Shown here piece by piece: positions 39,073 to 48,613 of a stretch of DNA of 64,000 bases (within the stretch, counting starts at the first letter, position 1; every line of letters begins with the position of its first letter). Source of the stretch: CAZRGV01 sp964599655. GTDB taxonomy: Bacteria; Planctomycetota; Planctomycetia; Isosphaerales; Isosphaeraceae. A program made the translations under genes and the position numbers. The notes below the pieces were generated by a model. The model was not told where the DNA came from, did no database searches, and saw only the letters and a program-made list of their open reading frames with translations. The DNA lies in NCBI GenBank assembly GCA_964599655.1, contig CAZRGV010000005.1, positions 27,272-91,271 on the forward strand, given 5' to 3'.

Positions 39073-39942
39073 ATGCGAAGGCTCAACCGTTTCGCCTTTC
39101 TACTGCTCGTGTGGCTCGTCGGGTTTCCGTGGTCTCGAGGTGGTGAGCAGCGCGCTGCGAAGTCGCCGCTAACGCTCGCCTGGTCGGACAACATGTTGAC
39201 CATCCGCGGCTCGCATCTCCCGGGGGGCGAGGTGAAGGTCTGGTATCTTGAAGCCTTCTGTCGGCCCGGTTCAACGGATCGTGACTGGTCCAAGACGGTC
39301 ATCCCGCACGAGACGCGACTCATCGAGGCTTCGTCCGATGGGCGGCTTCTACGCTTGCGCAGCAAGTTGGTGGACGGCGTGATCGTCGACCATGAGATCC
39401 GGGCCGGCGCCGATCAGATCTCTTTTCACCTGACGGCGACCAACCCGACGGCAGTGGCCTCCCAGGCCCACTGGGCCCAGCCCTGCATTCGTGTGGATCG
39501 GTTCACCGGTGTCGAGCCTATCCACTCCTCCGAGACATATCTGCCGAAGTGTTTCCTCTACGTCAACGGTCAGCGGACGTTCCTACCGACCCAACCGTGG
39601 TCCACGAAGGCCCGATACACACCTGGTCAAGTCTGGTGCCCCTCACATGTAGATCGTAATGACGTGAATCCTCGTCCGTTAAGCTCGATCGTGCCCTCAA
39701 ATGGCCTGATCGGTTGTGTTTCGGCCGACGGAAAACAGCTCCTGGCCACGGCCTGGGAGCCGTACCAGGAACTGTTCCAGGGTGTCATCGTCTGTCTTCA
39801 TTCCGACTTCCGAATCGGTGGACTGAAGCCGGGAGAAACGAAATCGATCCGAGGCAAGATCTACCTGATGGACACCGACTTCGACGCGCTCCTGGCTCGC
39901 TATCGTCGCGACTTTCCCGAGCAGCAAAATTCCGAGCGATGA
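39073..39942 (+). CDS. Secreted protein of unknown function
   Basis: The protein is 289 residues from ATG 39073, with GAGG 7 nt upstream; a GTG 12 nt earlier is less likely. A signal peptide covers about residues 1-24 (FAFLLLVWLVGFPWSRG). The mature part is beta-rich, with GEVKVWYLEAFCRPGSTDRDW, ISFHLTATNP, a Trp/Pro-rich centre and GGLKPGETKSIRGKIYLMD. This resembles planctomycete-specific extracytoplasmic proteins found near sugar-related genes. No catalytic motif was recognised. It converges with pgi (16 nt between stops). Confidence 0.75.
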   Translation: MRRLNRFAFLLLVWLVGFPWSRGGEQRAAKSPLTLAWSDNMLTIRGSHLPGGEVKVWYLEAFCRPGSTDRDWSKTVIPHETRLIEASSDGRLLRLRSKLVDGVIVDHEIRAGADQISFHLTATNPTAVASQAHWAQPCIRVDRFTGVEPIHSSETYLPKCFLYVNGQRTFLPTQPWSTKARYTPGQVWCPSHVDRNDVNPRPLSSIVPSNGLIGCVSADGKQLLATAWEPYQELFQGVIVCLHSDFRIGGLKPGETKSIRGKIYLMDTDFDALLARYRRDFPEQQNSER

Positions 39943-39958
39943 GGTGAGGACATTGGGA

Positions 39959-41608
39959 TCAGGTCCCGAGATAACGCTGGAGCAATCGAGTCGTGGAGGC
40001 ATTGAAGCCTTCGACCGGCGCGCCGCTCTCGCGACTAGCATGGAGTTGGGAGCGGACCTGCTTGGCCAGGACCTTGCCCAGCTCGACACCCCACTGGTCA
40101 AACGAGTTGATGTTCCAGAGGAAGCCTTCGACGGCGGTCCTGTGCTCGAAGATTGCCAGGAGTTGACCCGTCGTGTAGGGCGTCAATCGATCTAGGAGTA
40201 GAGAACTCGACGGCCGATTGCCGGGAAAAACCTTGTGCGGCACGAGCCATTCTGGTGTTCCCTCGGCGCGAACCTCTTCCGCCGTCTTGCCAACGGCCAG
40301 GGCGTCCGGCTGGGCAAAGAAGTTGGACATCAATTCGTCATGATTCGATACGGGCTCACCGGGCACCCGTCGGGGCTGCTGGCTCTCGCGGAAACCAACA
40401 AAGTCGGCCGGCACGATCCGTCCCTGATGGAGCAGTTGATAAAAGCTGTGCTGGCCGTTGGTTCCAGGCTCTCCGAAGTCGATCTCGCCCGCATCGAACT
40501 CAAGTGGCTGGCCGTCGAGCGAAACCCGCTTCCCGTTCGACTCCATGTCGACCTGCTGAATGTGCGGGGCGAACTTCAACAACGCCTGACAATAAGGAAG
40601 CATTGCCCGGGTTCCGCGACCCAGGAATGTCGCGTTCCAGACGCCGAGCAAACCCAGAATTACGGGAATGTTCGTCTCAAAAGGGGTATTGACGAAATAG
40701 TTGTCAATGTCATACCCACCCGCCAGAAACTGCTCAATGTGGTCGAAGCCATACTGAAGACAGAGCGGCACCGCACCGACGGCGCTCCAGACGCTGTACC
40801 GGCCACCGACCCAGTCCCAGAACCCGAAGGCGTTCTTGGGGTCGATCCCGAAAGCGGCGACCGCATCCAGGTTCGTACTGACGGCAATCATGTGCCGGGC
40901 CACGGCTGCTTCGCCGAGTGCACTGACCAGCCATTGCCGGAGTGTCCTGGCGTTGAGCATCGTCTCCGCGGTCGTGAACGTCTTGGAGATAACGACGACG
41001 AGAGTCGTTTCGGGGTTAAGTCCCTCGAGGACGCGGGTCACGTCGATCGGATCGACGTTGGCCAGGAAGCGAAGCCGGCGCCCCTCGGCCGATCGGGCGC
41101 AGGAGGGATCGGTCCGCATCGCCTCGAAGACAAACTCAGGGCCGAGGTAGCTACCACCGATGCCGATCGCCACGACATCGGTCAGCGGCTTGCCGGTGGC
41201 CCCGGTGTGTTGACCGCCACGAACTTGGTCACTGAACTCGCGGATCTGATCCAGGACCTGATGAACCTCCTTCACCACGTCGGTCCCGTCGAGCACGATC
41301 GACCGGCTTTTGGGAGCCCGCAACGCGACGTGGAGCACCGCACGGTTCTCGGTCACATTGATCCGTTCGCCCACGAACATCGCCTTGATCTTTCGCTCCA
41401 ACTCCGCCTCTCGGGCGAGCTGAAAAAGCAATTTCATGGTTTCGGTGGTCGCGTTCTGCCGGGAGTAATCAAGGAGAATCCCGTTGTATTCGGCCGTCAT
41501 GGCCTTACAACGGACGTCATCCTTAAGCAGCTCTCGAAGATGCGTTCCCCCCATTTGAGCAGCGTGTTCTCGCAGGGCCTTCCAGGATTTGGATACGGTA
41601 AGACTCAT
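39959..41608 (-). CDS. pgi: Glucose-6-phosphate isomerase
   Basis: This 549-residue protein, close to the length of E. coli Pgi, interconverts glucose-6-phosphate and fructose-6-phosphate in glycolysis and gluconeogenesis. Signature segments are VVAIGIGGSYLGPEF, VVVISKTFTTAETMLNAR (phosphosugar-binding), WDWVGGRYSVWSAVG and the C-terminal NSFDQWGVELGKVLA. The Glu/His/Lys catalytic set lies in the expected regions (QGRIVPADF near the His and QWGVELGK for the Lys). ATG 41608 follows GAGGAAG. It is transcribed in the same direction as the tryptophanase gene, which ends 119 nt upstream. Confidence 0.97.
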   Translation of the reverse strand: MSLTVSKSWKALREHAAQMGGTHLRELLKDDVRCKAMTAEYNGILLDYSRQNATTETMKLLFQLAREAELERKIKAMFVGERINVTENRAVLHVALRAPKSRSIVLDGTDVVKEVHQVLDQIREFSDQVRGGQHTGATGKPLTDVVAIGIGGSYLGPEFVFEAMRTDPSCARSAEGRRLRFLANVDPIDVTRVLEGLNPETTLVVVISKTFTTAETMLNARTLRQWLVSALGEAAVARHMIAVSTNLDAVAAFGIDPKNAFGFWDWVGGRYSVWSAVGAVPLCLQYGFDHIEQFLAGGYDIDNYFVNTPFETNIPVILGLLGVWNATFLGRGTRAMLPYCQALLKFAPHIQQVDMESNGKRVSLDGQPLEFDAGEIDFGEPGTNGQHSFYQLLHQGRIVPADFVGFRESQQPRRVPGEPVSNHDELMSNFFAQPDALAVGKTAEEVRAEGTPEWLVPHKVFPGNRPSSSLLLDRLTPYTTGQLLAIFEHRTAVEGFLWNINSFDQWGVELGKVLAKQVRSQLHASRESGAPVEGFNASTTRLLQRYLGT

Positions 41609-41727
41609 CGCGCTTCCTCAATGAACGAAGTGGCAATTCGGCGCTTGGGGGAGACCAGACGAGAGAGTAACGTCCCAGCGCGTCGAGTGCGAGTTCGGTC
41701 CGCGAATCACGAACCTCTGACGACCCG

Positions 41728-43104
41728 TTAAACGATCTCCTCAAACTTCGCTGTGAAATGCCGCAGGGTTGGAGGCGCCTCGATGATGCGAAGGCCACGG
41801 ATCGCCTGTCGATTGTGATAGACCTCGACAACCGCCTCGGCAACATAGTCGATATGGCTCTGTGTATAAACCCGGCGCGGGATGGCCAGGCGCACAAGCT
41901 CCATCGCCGGGCGGCGAACTTCCCCCGACTCGGGATCACCACCGCCGAACATGACGCCGCCGATTTCCACCGAGCGAATGCCCGCGTGCCGGAAAAGCGC
42001 GCAAGAGAGCGATTGACCGGGGAAATGCTCTGGTGGAATGTGAGGACAGAAGGAGGCCGCGTCAAGATAGATCGCGTGTCCACCGGGTGGCTCGACGATC
42101 GGGATCCCCGCCGCAAGCAGTTGAAGACCCAAATACTCGACACTCCGAATCCGATACTCAAGGTAATGCTCGTCGAGCACCTCGGTAAACCCCTGAGCCA
42201 TCGCTTCGAGGTCTCGGCCAGCCACTCCGCCGTACGTTACGAAGCCTTCGGTGAGAATCAGAAGGTCGTTGGCGCGTCGAGCGAGCGCATCGTCACGGAG
42301 CAAGAGTACGCCGCCGATGTTGGCCAGGCCGTCTTTCTTGGCGCTGATTGTGGCGCCATCGGCCAGGTCGAACATCTCCCGAGCGATCTCGCGAGCCGAA
42401 CGCACGGACTCCCCTGGTTCTCGCGTTTTGATCAGATACGCGTTTTCGGCGAACCGGCAGGCATCGAGAAACAAAGGAATGTTGTGTGACCGGCAAATCG
42501 CCTTGATTTCCCGGAGATTGGCCAGGCTGACTGGCTGACCACCGCCGCTATTATTGGTGACGGTGACCATGCAGAGCGGAATTCGCTCTCGTCCGACACG
42601 AGAGATCAGGGCTTCTAGCTTACGAGGGTCGAGGTTCCCCTTGAAGGGATGGCGATCGCGGGGCTGAGTCCCTTTGTCGATCACCAGGTCAACAGCCTCC
42701 GCGCCCGAGTGTTCAACATTCGCCCTTGTCGTATCAAAGTGATTGTTGTTGGGAATAACCTTGCCCGGTCCCCCGACGAGTTCGAACAGGATGCGCTCAC
42801 TGGCGCGGCCCTGATGCGTGGGCAGGATATGGGGCATGCCGGTCAGGTCCCGGAGCACTGATTCGAAGCGGTACCAACTCCGCGCTCCGGCGTAGGCTTC
42901 GTCGCCTCGAATCATGCCCGCCCACTGCTCGCTGCTCATGGCCGAGGTACCGCTATCGGTCAGAAGGTCGATGAGGACATCCTCCGCAGGCACCTGGAAC
43001 AGGTTGAAGTATGCCCGACGCAGGATCTGCTCGCGTTGTTCGGGTGTGGTGAGCCGTATCGGCTCGACCATTTTGATCTTGAAGGGCTCGATGATCGTCT
43101 TCAC
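41728..43104 (-). CDS. tnaA: Tryptophanase (PLP-dependent beta-eliminating lyase)
   Basis: The protein is 458 residues if started at GTG 43104 (VKTIIEPFKIKM); an upstream GTG at 43281 would add 59 residues that do not look conserved. Motifs LIDLLTDSGTSAMS, THQGRASERILF, TNNSGGGQPVSLANL and the PLP lysine in SAKKDGLANIGG define the tryptophanase/tyrosine phenol-lyase family. At two positions that separate the enzymes it agrees with tryptophanase: RSVEIG (Ile where tyrosine phenol-lyase has Arg) and LRHFTAKF (His where the phenol-lyase has Phe). It would split L-tryptophan to indole, pyruvate and ammonia. No TnaC-like leader or tnaB permease is visible. Confidence 0.88.
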   Translation of the reverse strand: MKTIIEPFKIKMVEPIRLTTPEQREQILRRAYFNLFQVPAEDVLIDLLTDSGTSAMSSEQWAGMIRGDEAYAGARSWYRFESVLRDLTGMPHILPTHQGRASERILFELVGGPGKVIPNNNHFDTTRANVEHSGAEAVDLVIDKGTQPRDRHPFKGNLDPRKLEALISRVGRERIPLCMVTVTNNSGGGQPVSLANLREIKAICRSHNIPLFLDACRFAENAYLIKTREPGESVRSAREIAREMFDLADGATISAKKDGLANIGGVLLLRDDALARRANDLLILTEGFVTYGGVAGRDLEAMAQGFTEVLDEHYLEYRIRSVEYLGLQLLAAGIPIVEPPGGHAIYLDAASFCPHIPPEHFPGQSLSCALFRHAGIRSVEIGGVMFGGGDPESGEVRRPAMELVRLAIPRRVYTQSHIDYVAEAVVEVYHNRQAIRGLRIIEAPPTLRHFTAKFEEIV

Positions 43105-43358
43105 GGGCGGTTTCTCGCTCCCAGCGGCACGTGATTCCAAGGTCGGAGACCACGCCGGTTCTACCCATTTGAAATTGTATCGACCCGCTCCGCGCGCACG
43201 AAATCCAGCACTGGTCTCCTGGCCTGACGAAGTGAGTGGTCGTCGAAACGAGAACCGTGATCGGCGCAGCAGGTTCAGCACTGCTGAGTTATGCTGGAAA
43301 CCTGGTGGTCGGACCCGTTCCGCTCCACCGATCCGGTCTTCGAGGAGCTCAACGGAAC

Positions 43359-44090
43359 GTGGCGCCGCATTCCCCCCCGAACCCGTTCCAGATCGTCGCG
43401 CGACTCGAGCATGTCGGCAAGGTGTACCACATGGGCGAGGTCACCGTCGACGTGCTCCGCGATGTCTCGCTGGAGATTCCCGGCGGCGAGTTGATGGTGA
43501 TCGTGGGACCCAGTGGGTCGGGCAAGACCACCTTGCTGAACCTGATCGGCGGCCTCGATCAGCCCTCCACGGGGCACGTCTGGTTCGAGAATCGAGAACT
43601 CTCGGCCATGACGACCAAGGAGTTGACGAATTATCGCCGACGTTCCGTCGGATTCGTCTTTCAGTTCTTCAACCTCATCCCGACCCTGACCGCCCGTGAA
43701 AACGTTCAGGTCGTCACAGAAATCAGCGACAACCCGCTCGATCCCGAGGAGGCACTTCAACTGGTCGGGCTGAGGCACCGGATGGATCATTTTCCCTCGC
43801 AGATGTCGGGCGGCGAGCAGCAACGCGTGGCGATCGCGCGAGCCCTGGCCAAGAATCCACAGTTGCTGCTCTGTGACGAGCCCACCGGCGCGCTCGACTT
43901 CGAGACGGGCAAGTCGGTCCTCCGGGTACTCTGGGACGTCCGTCGAAACCTGAGCAAGACCGTGATCATCATCACGCACAACCTCGCCATCAGCCGGATG
44001 GCCGACCGCCTGGTCCGGCTCCGTTCGGGCGAGATCGTCGAGTTGAAGCCCAACCCGGCGCCGTCGACCCCAGAGGAGATCGCCTGGTGA
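43359..44090 (+). CDS. ABC transporter ATP-binding protein (LolD/MacB type)
   Basis: The protein is 243 residues from GTG 43359, preceded by GAGGAGC. It has Walker A VGPSGSGKTTLLNLIGG, signature MSGGEQQRVAIARALA, Walker B LLLCDEPTGALD and the switch His in IIITHN. The VFQFFNLIPTLTARENV Q-loop is typical of ATPases that drive FtsX-type permeases (LolD, MacB, DevA). The stop overlaps the permease start by 4 nt (GTGA), so translation is coupled. Together with the adaptor at 46502 it forms an inner-membrane plus periplasmic exporter. Confidence 0.95.
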   Translation: MAPHSPPNPFQIVARLEHVGKVYHMGEVTVDVLRDVSLEIPGGELMVIVGPSGSGKTTLLNLIGGLDQPSTGHVWFENRELSAMTTKELTNYRRRSVGFVFQFFNLIPTLTARENVQVVTEISDNPLDPEEALQLVGLRHRMDHFPSQMSGGEQQRVAIARALAKNPQLLLCDEPTGALDFETGKSVLRVLWDVRRNLSKTVIIITHNLAISRMADRLVRLRSGEIVELKPNPAPSTPEEIAW

Positions 44091-46468
44091 GGGCTCTCGA
44101 CCGCAAGCTCATGCGCGACCTAAGAACCTCGGGAGGGATGTTGCTGGCCATCGCCAGCATCATCGCGGCCGGTGTTTCCTGCTACGTCGCGATGCGATCG
44201 GCCTTTCACAACCTCGGCGACGCCAAATCTCGCTACTACTCGCGTTGCCGAATGGCCGATTTCAGTATCGAGCTGAAGAAGGTCGCGCTCTCGGACCTCG
44301 ATCTGCTGGAGTCGATTCCGGGCGTGACGGAAATCCGACCTCGCATTCAGTTTCTTGTGACAGTCGACCTCGAGCGCGTCAGCGAACCTCTCAATGGAAT
44401 GGTGCTCTCGCTACCCGAGCACCGCCACGCCCCGATCCTGAATGACATCGTGCTCAAGCGAGGCGGCTACTTCACGGAGCATCGGGACGAAGAGGTGATC
44501 GTCAACGAGGCGTTCGCCCAGGAACACGGACTTCATCCTGGCGATGTGATCCATCTTCTCTTGAACAATCGACGACAGGAGTTGCATATCATTGGAACGG
44601 CGATCAGCAGTGAGTTTGTTTACCTGGTTTCGCCAGGCAGTCTCGTACCCGACCCTGAGCACTTTGGCATATTCTATCTCAAACGCTCCTACATGGAAGA
44701 AGTTTTCGACTTCAAAGGGGCGTGCAACCAAGTGCTGGGACTGCTGGCGCCCGAGGTACGAGATCGACCCCACCCGATTCTCGACCGCGCCGAGCGTCTC
44801 CTGCAATCCTCGGGCGTATTCACGACCACGCCGAGAGAGAACCAAATTTCAAATAGATTTTTGAGTGATGAGATTGAGCAACTCGGAAAATTCGCAGTTG
44901 TAATGCCAATCATTTTTCTGAGTGTGGCCGCGCTCGTGTTGAACGTGCTGATGGGACGTCTCACCGAGCAGCAGCGAACCTCCATCGGAACCCTGAAGGC
45001 TCTGGGCTACCACGATGTCGAGGTTCTTGGGCACTTCCTCAAGTTTGGGATCTCTGTCGGTCTGGTTGGCGGAATCACTGGTTGTCTTCTGGGTTACGTA
45101 ATGGCAGGGGGCATGACAACGATCTATCGTCGGTTCTTTCAACTCCCCGTCCTCGAGAATCGCGTCTTTCCGGGCGTCTACGTGGTCGGGTTGGTGATTA
45201 GCATCGTTTGCGCCTTGCTGGGCGTCATTCGAGGAACGCAAACCGTGCTGGGGCTTCAACCGGCGGAGGCCATGCGACCGAAGCCACCCGCAAAGGGAGG
45301 TGCCATCTTACTGGAACACATCGGTTTGCTCTGGAATCGCCTCGACATGGGCTGGCGAATGGTCTTCCGCAACCTATTTCGTAACCTGAGACGCAGCCTT
45401 GTCGGCGTTCTCGCGGCTGCCGTCGCCGCCAGCCTGCTTGTGAGCGGTCTCGTGGCTCGGGAGGCCGTTGTTGCCCTCGTCGACTTCCAATTTCACAAAG
45501 TGCTCCGTAGTGATATCGATTTGAGCATAAGGGAAAAGCGAGGACGTGAAGCCCTGCTCGAAGTGACGCAACTGCCAGGTGTCGACCATGCCGAACCGCT
45601 TTTCAACCTGGCTTGTACATTCCGCAATGGACATCGCTGGAAACGAGCCGCCATCACGGGCCTTTCGCGGGAGGCAACACTCTACGTACCGCGAGACCGG
45701 GACGGTCGGCCTATCCCCATTCCAACGTCGGGCCTGGTCATGGGCCGAGCGCTCGCCGATCAGCTTGAGCTGAAGCCGGGCGACGAGGTCCTGATCGAGC
45801 CCTCCGAGGGTCGCAGAACCCCAAAGCGTGCGAGGATTGCCGCGATTTCAGACAGCTACCTCGGCCTGAGTGCTTACGCGGACCTCTCGTACCTAAGTCT
45901 TCTCGCCGACGAGGAGTTTGCTGTTAGCGACCTGCAGTTGCAGGCCGACCTGCGAAAGCCCATTCTGGACCGCCTGGAGCGCGAACTGAAGCAGTTCCCC
46001 AACTTGGCGGCCGTGAACGTCCGAGCCGACGTGATCGAGAACCTCATGTCGACTCTCGTGGACACGAACGCGGCGACAACGGGCGTTCTCGTGCTTTTCG
46101 CGGGCGTGATCTTCTTCGGCACGACGCTCAACGCCTCGCTGGTCAGTCTGGCGGAGCGGCAGCGCGAGGTGGCCACACTCCTGGTCATGGGCTACACGCC
46201 TGGCGCGGTCGGGCGACTGTTTTTGAGGGAAAGTCTGCTCGTCAACCTGACAGGAACACTCCTCGGACTTCCCCTCGGATACGAGATGTTCCAGTTACTC
46301 ATATACTTTTACCAGACTGACCTGTTTCGAATCCCAAGTGCCAGTCCACTCTCAGCCTCGCTCTGGACTATCGCGATCAGTGTGGTCTTCAACGCCATCG
46401 CACATGTATTTGTTCAGAAGTCGATCAATCGAATGGACTGGCTGGATCGACTCAAGGGGTATGAATAG
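44087..46468 (+). CDS. FtsX-family ABC permease with duplicated core
   Basis: This 793-residue protein has an N-terminal helix (GGMLLAIASIIAAGVSCYVA) followed by a periplasmic MacB-PCD-like domain. A first FtsX core of three helices lies at ~270-385 (EQLGKFAVVMPIIFLSVAALVLNVLMG). A second helix, a second periplasmic domain and a second FtsX core (~660-790) complete the duplicated layout. This matches large bacterial permeases of the lipoprotein/peptide/DevC type. The GTG start at 44087 overlaps the ATPase stop. No catalytic residues are expected. The substrate may be a lipid, glycolipid or peptide exported with help of the HlyD-type adaptor. Confidence 0.92.
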   Translation: MRALDRKLMRDLRTSGGMLLAIASIIAAGVSCYVAMRSAFHNLGDAKSRYYSRCRMADFSIELKKVALSDLDLLESIPGVTEIRPRIQFLVTVDLERVSEPLNGMVLSLPEHRHAPILNDIVLKRGGYFTEHRDEEVIVNEAFAQEHGLHPGDVIHLLLNNRRQELHIIGTAISSEFVYLVSPGSLVPDPEHFGIFYLKRSYMEEVFDFKGACNQVLGLLAPEVRDRPHPILDRAERLLQSSGVFTTTPRENQISNRFLSDEIEQLGKFAVVMPIIFLSVAALVLNVLMGRLTEQQRTSIGTLKALGYHDVEVLGHFLKFGISVGLVGGITGCLLGYVMAGGMTTIYRRFFQLPVLENRVFPGVYVVGLVISIVCALLGVIRGTQTVLGLQPAEAMRPKPPAKGGAILLEHIGLLWNRLDMGWRMVFRNLFRNLRRSLVGVLAAAVAASLLVSGLVAREAVVALVDFQFHKVLRSDIDLSIREKRGREALLEVTQLPGVDHAEPLFNLACTFRNGHRWKRAAITGLSREATLYVPRDRDGRPIPIPTSGLVMGRALADQLELKPGDEVLIEPSEGRRTPKRARIAAISDSYLGLSAYADLSYLSLLADEEFAVSDLQLQADLRKPILDRLERELKQFPNLAAVNVRADVIENLMSTLVDTNAATTGVLVLFAGVIFFGTTLNASLVSLAERQREVATLLVMGYTPGAVGRLFLRESLLVNLTGTLLGLPLGYEMFQLLIYFYQTDLFRIPSASPLSASLWTIAISVVFNAIAHVFVQKSINRMDWLDRLKGYE

Positions 46469-46501
46469 CATCGGTGTTCGGCCCGATCCCTGGAGAACGC
46501 C

Positions 46502-48007
46502 ATGAAATTCCGGACCGTCATGATCCTGGCCGTCATCGGAGTGCTAGCCGTGCTCGGAGGCGCCATGAGTTACGATCGATGGATGGGAGGCGTTTCGGTC
46601 GAGGTGGCGAGAGCCAAAGTCGGCCTAGTCCAGGAGTTTGTGGATGAGCAGGCGAAGACGCGCCTGCCGCGGACCTACTTGATCACCATGCCCTTCGAGG
46701 GTCGAATCCAGCCGATCACGCTGGAGGAAGGCTCTCCGGTGAAGAAGGGAGAGGTTGTGGCTCGGCTGGTGCCGGAGGATCTGGAAATCCGGGTGGCCGA
46801 GGCCGCCGCCGCCGTTGAGCGCCTCGACGCCTCGATTGCCGAGAACGCCGACACGAGCATCGAGGAGACGGTCCTCCAGCAGTCGCTCAAGTTCCTCGAC
46901 ACAATCGATCGAATGGTTGAAGCCGCGCAACAGCAGGTCAAGGCCGCCGAAGCCAAGATGGCGTTCGCCAACAAGAACCTCGAACGGTTCCGTACCCTGG
47001 CCGGCCGTAACGCCGCCAGCGCGGAGGACTTGAACCGTGCCGAGACGAGTCAAGTCCAGGCCGAGGTCGAGCATCGTCAGGACATTCTGATCTGGCGGGC
47101 CACTCAGTCGCTCCAGGCCGCCGCGACACTGACTCCCCCCCTCGTCCGGCAATACATTGCCCGCAAGGCCCTCAAGGGCGCCGTCCTGAGCAAGGAACGG
47201 GCCGAAGCCCAGGCCAGACTCGACCAGGCCCGGCTCAATCTCGAGCGTGGCACCATGACGAGTCCCATCGACGGCGTGATCCTCCGCCGAGAGTCGGTCA
47301 GCGAGCGGCTTCTGTCCGCAGGTTCGGTTTTGCTCGAAATCGGCACGCTCCGTGACCTTGAAGTCGAGGCCGATGTCCTGAGCCAGCGGGCCGTACGGGT
47401 CGAGGAAGGCCAGCTCGTCGAGATCAACGGACCGGCTCTCGGTCCGGTCGTCGCATTCGGGACAATTCGTCGGATTTTCCCGGCAGGGTTTACCAAGGTC
47501 AGTTCCCTCGGTGTCGAACAACAGCGGGTGAAGGTTGTCATTGCGTTCGATTCCGAGTCGCTAAACCGCCTCCGCACCAAGAACGGAATCGGCGTGGGCT
47601 ATCAGGTGAGAGTCCGGATCATCACCGCCGAGAACGCGAAGGCTCTCTGGATTCCCCGCTCCGCCGCCTTCCGGAGCGTGACCGGCGACTGGCGCGTGTT
47701 CGTGGTCCGCAGTGGCTTCGCAAGACTTCAACCCATCGAAATCGGCTTGATCAACGACGAGCAGGTCGAGATCACCCGAGGTCTCCAGACGGGAGATCTC
47801 GTGATTCCCGCCCCGGAACCCGACCTGACCGACGGTGCTCGAGTTCGCCCGATCGCATCTCCGTCAACGAACGGAGGATCTCCACCACCAACGGAGCGCG
47901 ATCTGGCCCCATCCACTCGACCAATGAACCGCCTTCGCGCTGGTCCTCATTCGAGTCCTCGTCCGGTGGGCCACGTCCGAAGGACGGCTTGGCGTTGTCC
48001 AGGATGA
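46502..48007 (+). CDS. HlyD/MacA-type periplasmic adaptor protein
   Basis: This 501-residue protein has a membrane anchor (residues ~5-23), a lipoyl-like half motif (GRIQPITLEEGSPVKKGEVVARL), a long helical hairpin (~100-260), the second lipoyl half (TSPIDGVILRRESVSERLLSAGSVLLEI), then beta-barrel domains. It bridges an inner-membrane ABC exporter to an outer-membrane channel in tripartite systems. It follows the permease by 33 nt, so the three genes are one operon. No TolC-like gene is in the window. The last ~50 residues are Pro/Arg rich and may be disordered or a late stop. Confidence 0.92.
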   Translation: MKFRTVMILAVIGVLAVLGGAMSYDRWMGGVSVEVARAKVGLVQEFVDEQAKTRLPRTYLITMPFEGRIQPITLEEGSPVKKGEVVARLVPEDLEIRVAEAAAAVERLDASIAENADTSIEETVLQQSLKFLDTIDRMVEAAQQQVKAAEAKMAFANKNLERFRTLAGRNAASAEDLNRAETSQVQAEVEHRQDILIWRATQSLQAAATLTPPLVRQYIARKALKGAVLSKERAEAQARLDQARLNLERGTMTSPIDGVILRRESVSERLLSAGSVLLEIGTLRDLEVEADVLSQRAVRVEEGQLVEINGPALGPVVAFGTIRRIFPAGFTKVSSLGVEQQRVKVVIAFDSESLNRLRTKNGIGVGYQVRVRIITAENAKALWIPRSAAFRSVTGDWRVFVVRSGFARLQPIEIGLINDEQVEITRGLQTGDLVIPAPEPDLTDGARVRPIASPSTNGGSPPPTERDLAPSTRPMNRLRAGPHSSPRPVGHVRRTAWRCPG

Positions 48008-48613
48008 CCCTCCGCGCCGATTGTCTCAAATCGGCTTCGGGTTGCGTTACCCATCCGGGATGTCGGTCCGTCTCGGGTCAAAGCCCGAATTCGCGTTCGG
48101 TTCGATCCGCGATCCGCCTCCCGCACGGCGGGCTATCGCTTCAAGTCGAACCGGTACACACAAACCTGAACACTGCCAATCAAGATTGCAGGCCAAAGTC
48201 AAGATCGTCCGCAGCCGCCATCGATTGCGTACAGACGATAAGGTCGTCCGGAAACCGATCCACGCCAACCTCTGGGCGGCCTAGCATCGGGAGTCTTGGC
48301 CTCCCGGACAACGCGACGGAGTCGATCTTCGGGACCGAGCTGGAAGATCAAACGAAGCTGCGATGGCATCAGGAAGGACGATTCCGGTTGAGACTCTCTA
48401 AATGAATTTAAATATTCTCATCCTTTTATATTTTTTTATATAATTATAGTTTGACATTGTGTTCGATCGTCTTGGAGAATTCACGAGGATTCTTGGGCCA
48501 GCAGGAGAGGCTTTATCGCCGATACCTAATTGATACAGAGAGGCGACATGCGCCGCGGACTGGAAGTCCGTGACTGGGTTTGCGCCTGGATTTCAAGGGG
48601 GGAGTTGCTCGTA
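48008..48613. other. Intergenic region upstream of CRTAC1 gene
   Basis: About 600 nt with no convincing gene. It ends in the AT-rich island at 48396-48455, which is listed separately. Confidence 0.4.
48396..48455. promoter_or_regulatory. AT-rich island upstream of CRTAC1 gene
   Basis: A 60-nt stretch dominated by A/T (TTTAAATATTCTC, TTTTATATTTTTTTATATAATTATAG) is followed by TTTGACATTG, which contains the consensus -35 hexamer TTGACA. A matching -10 was not clear. It lies ~160-220 nt before the start chosen for the next gene. Confidence 0.35.

Noticed and set aside
43105..43281. 59-residue N-terminal extension of tryptophanase
   Set aside because: The extension is not family-like and would push into the divergent promoter; the homologous region begins at GTG 43104.
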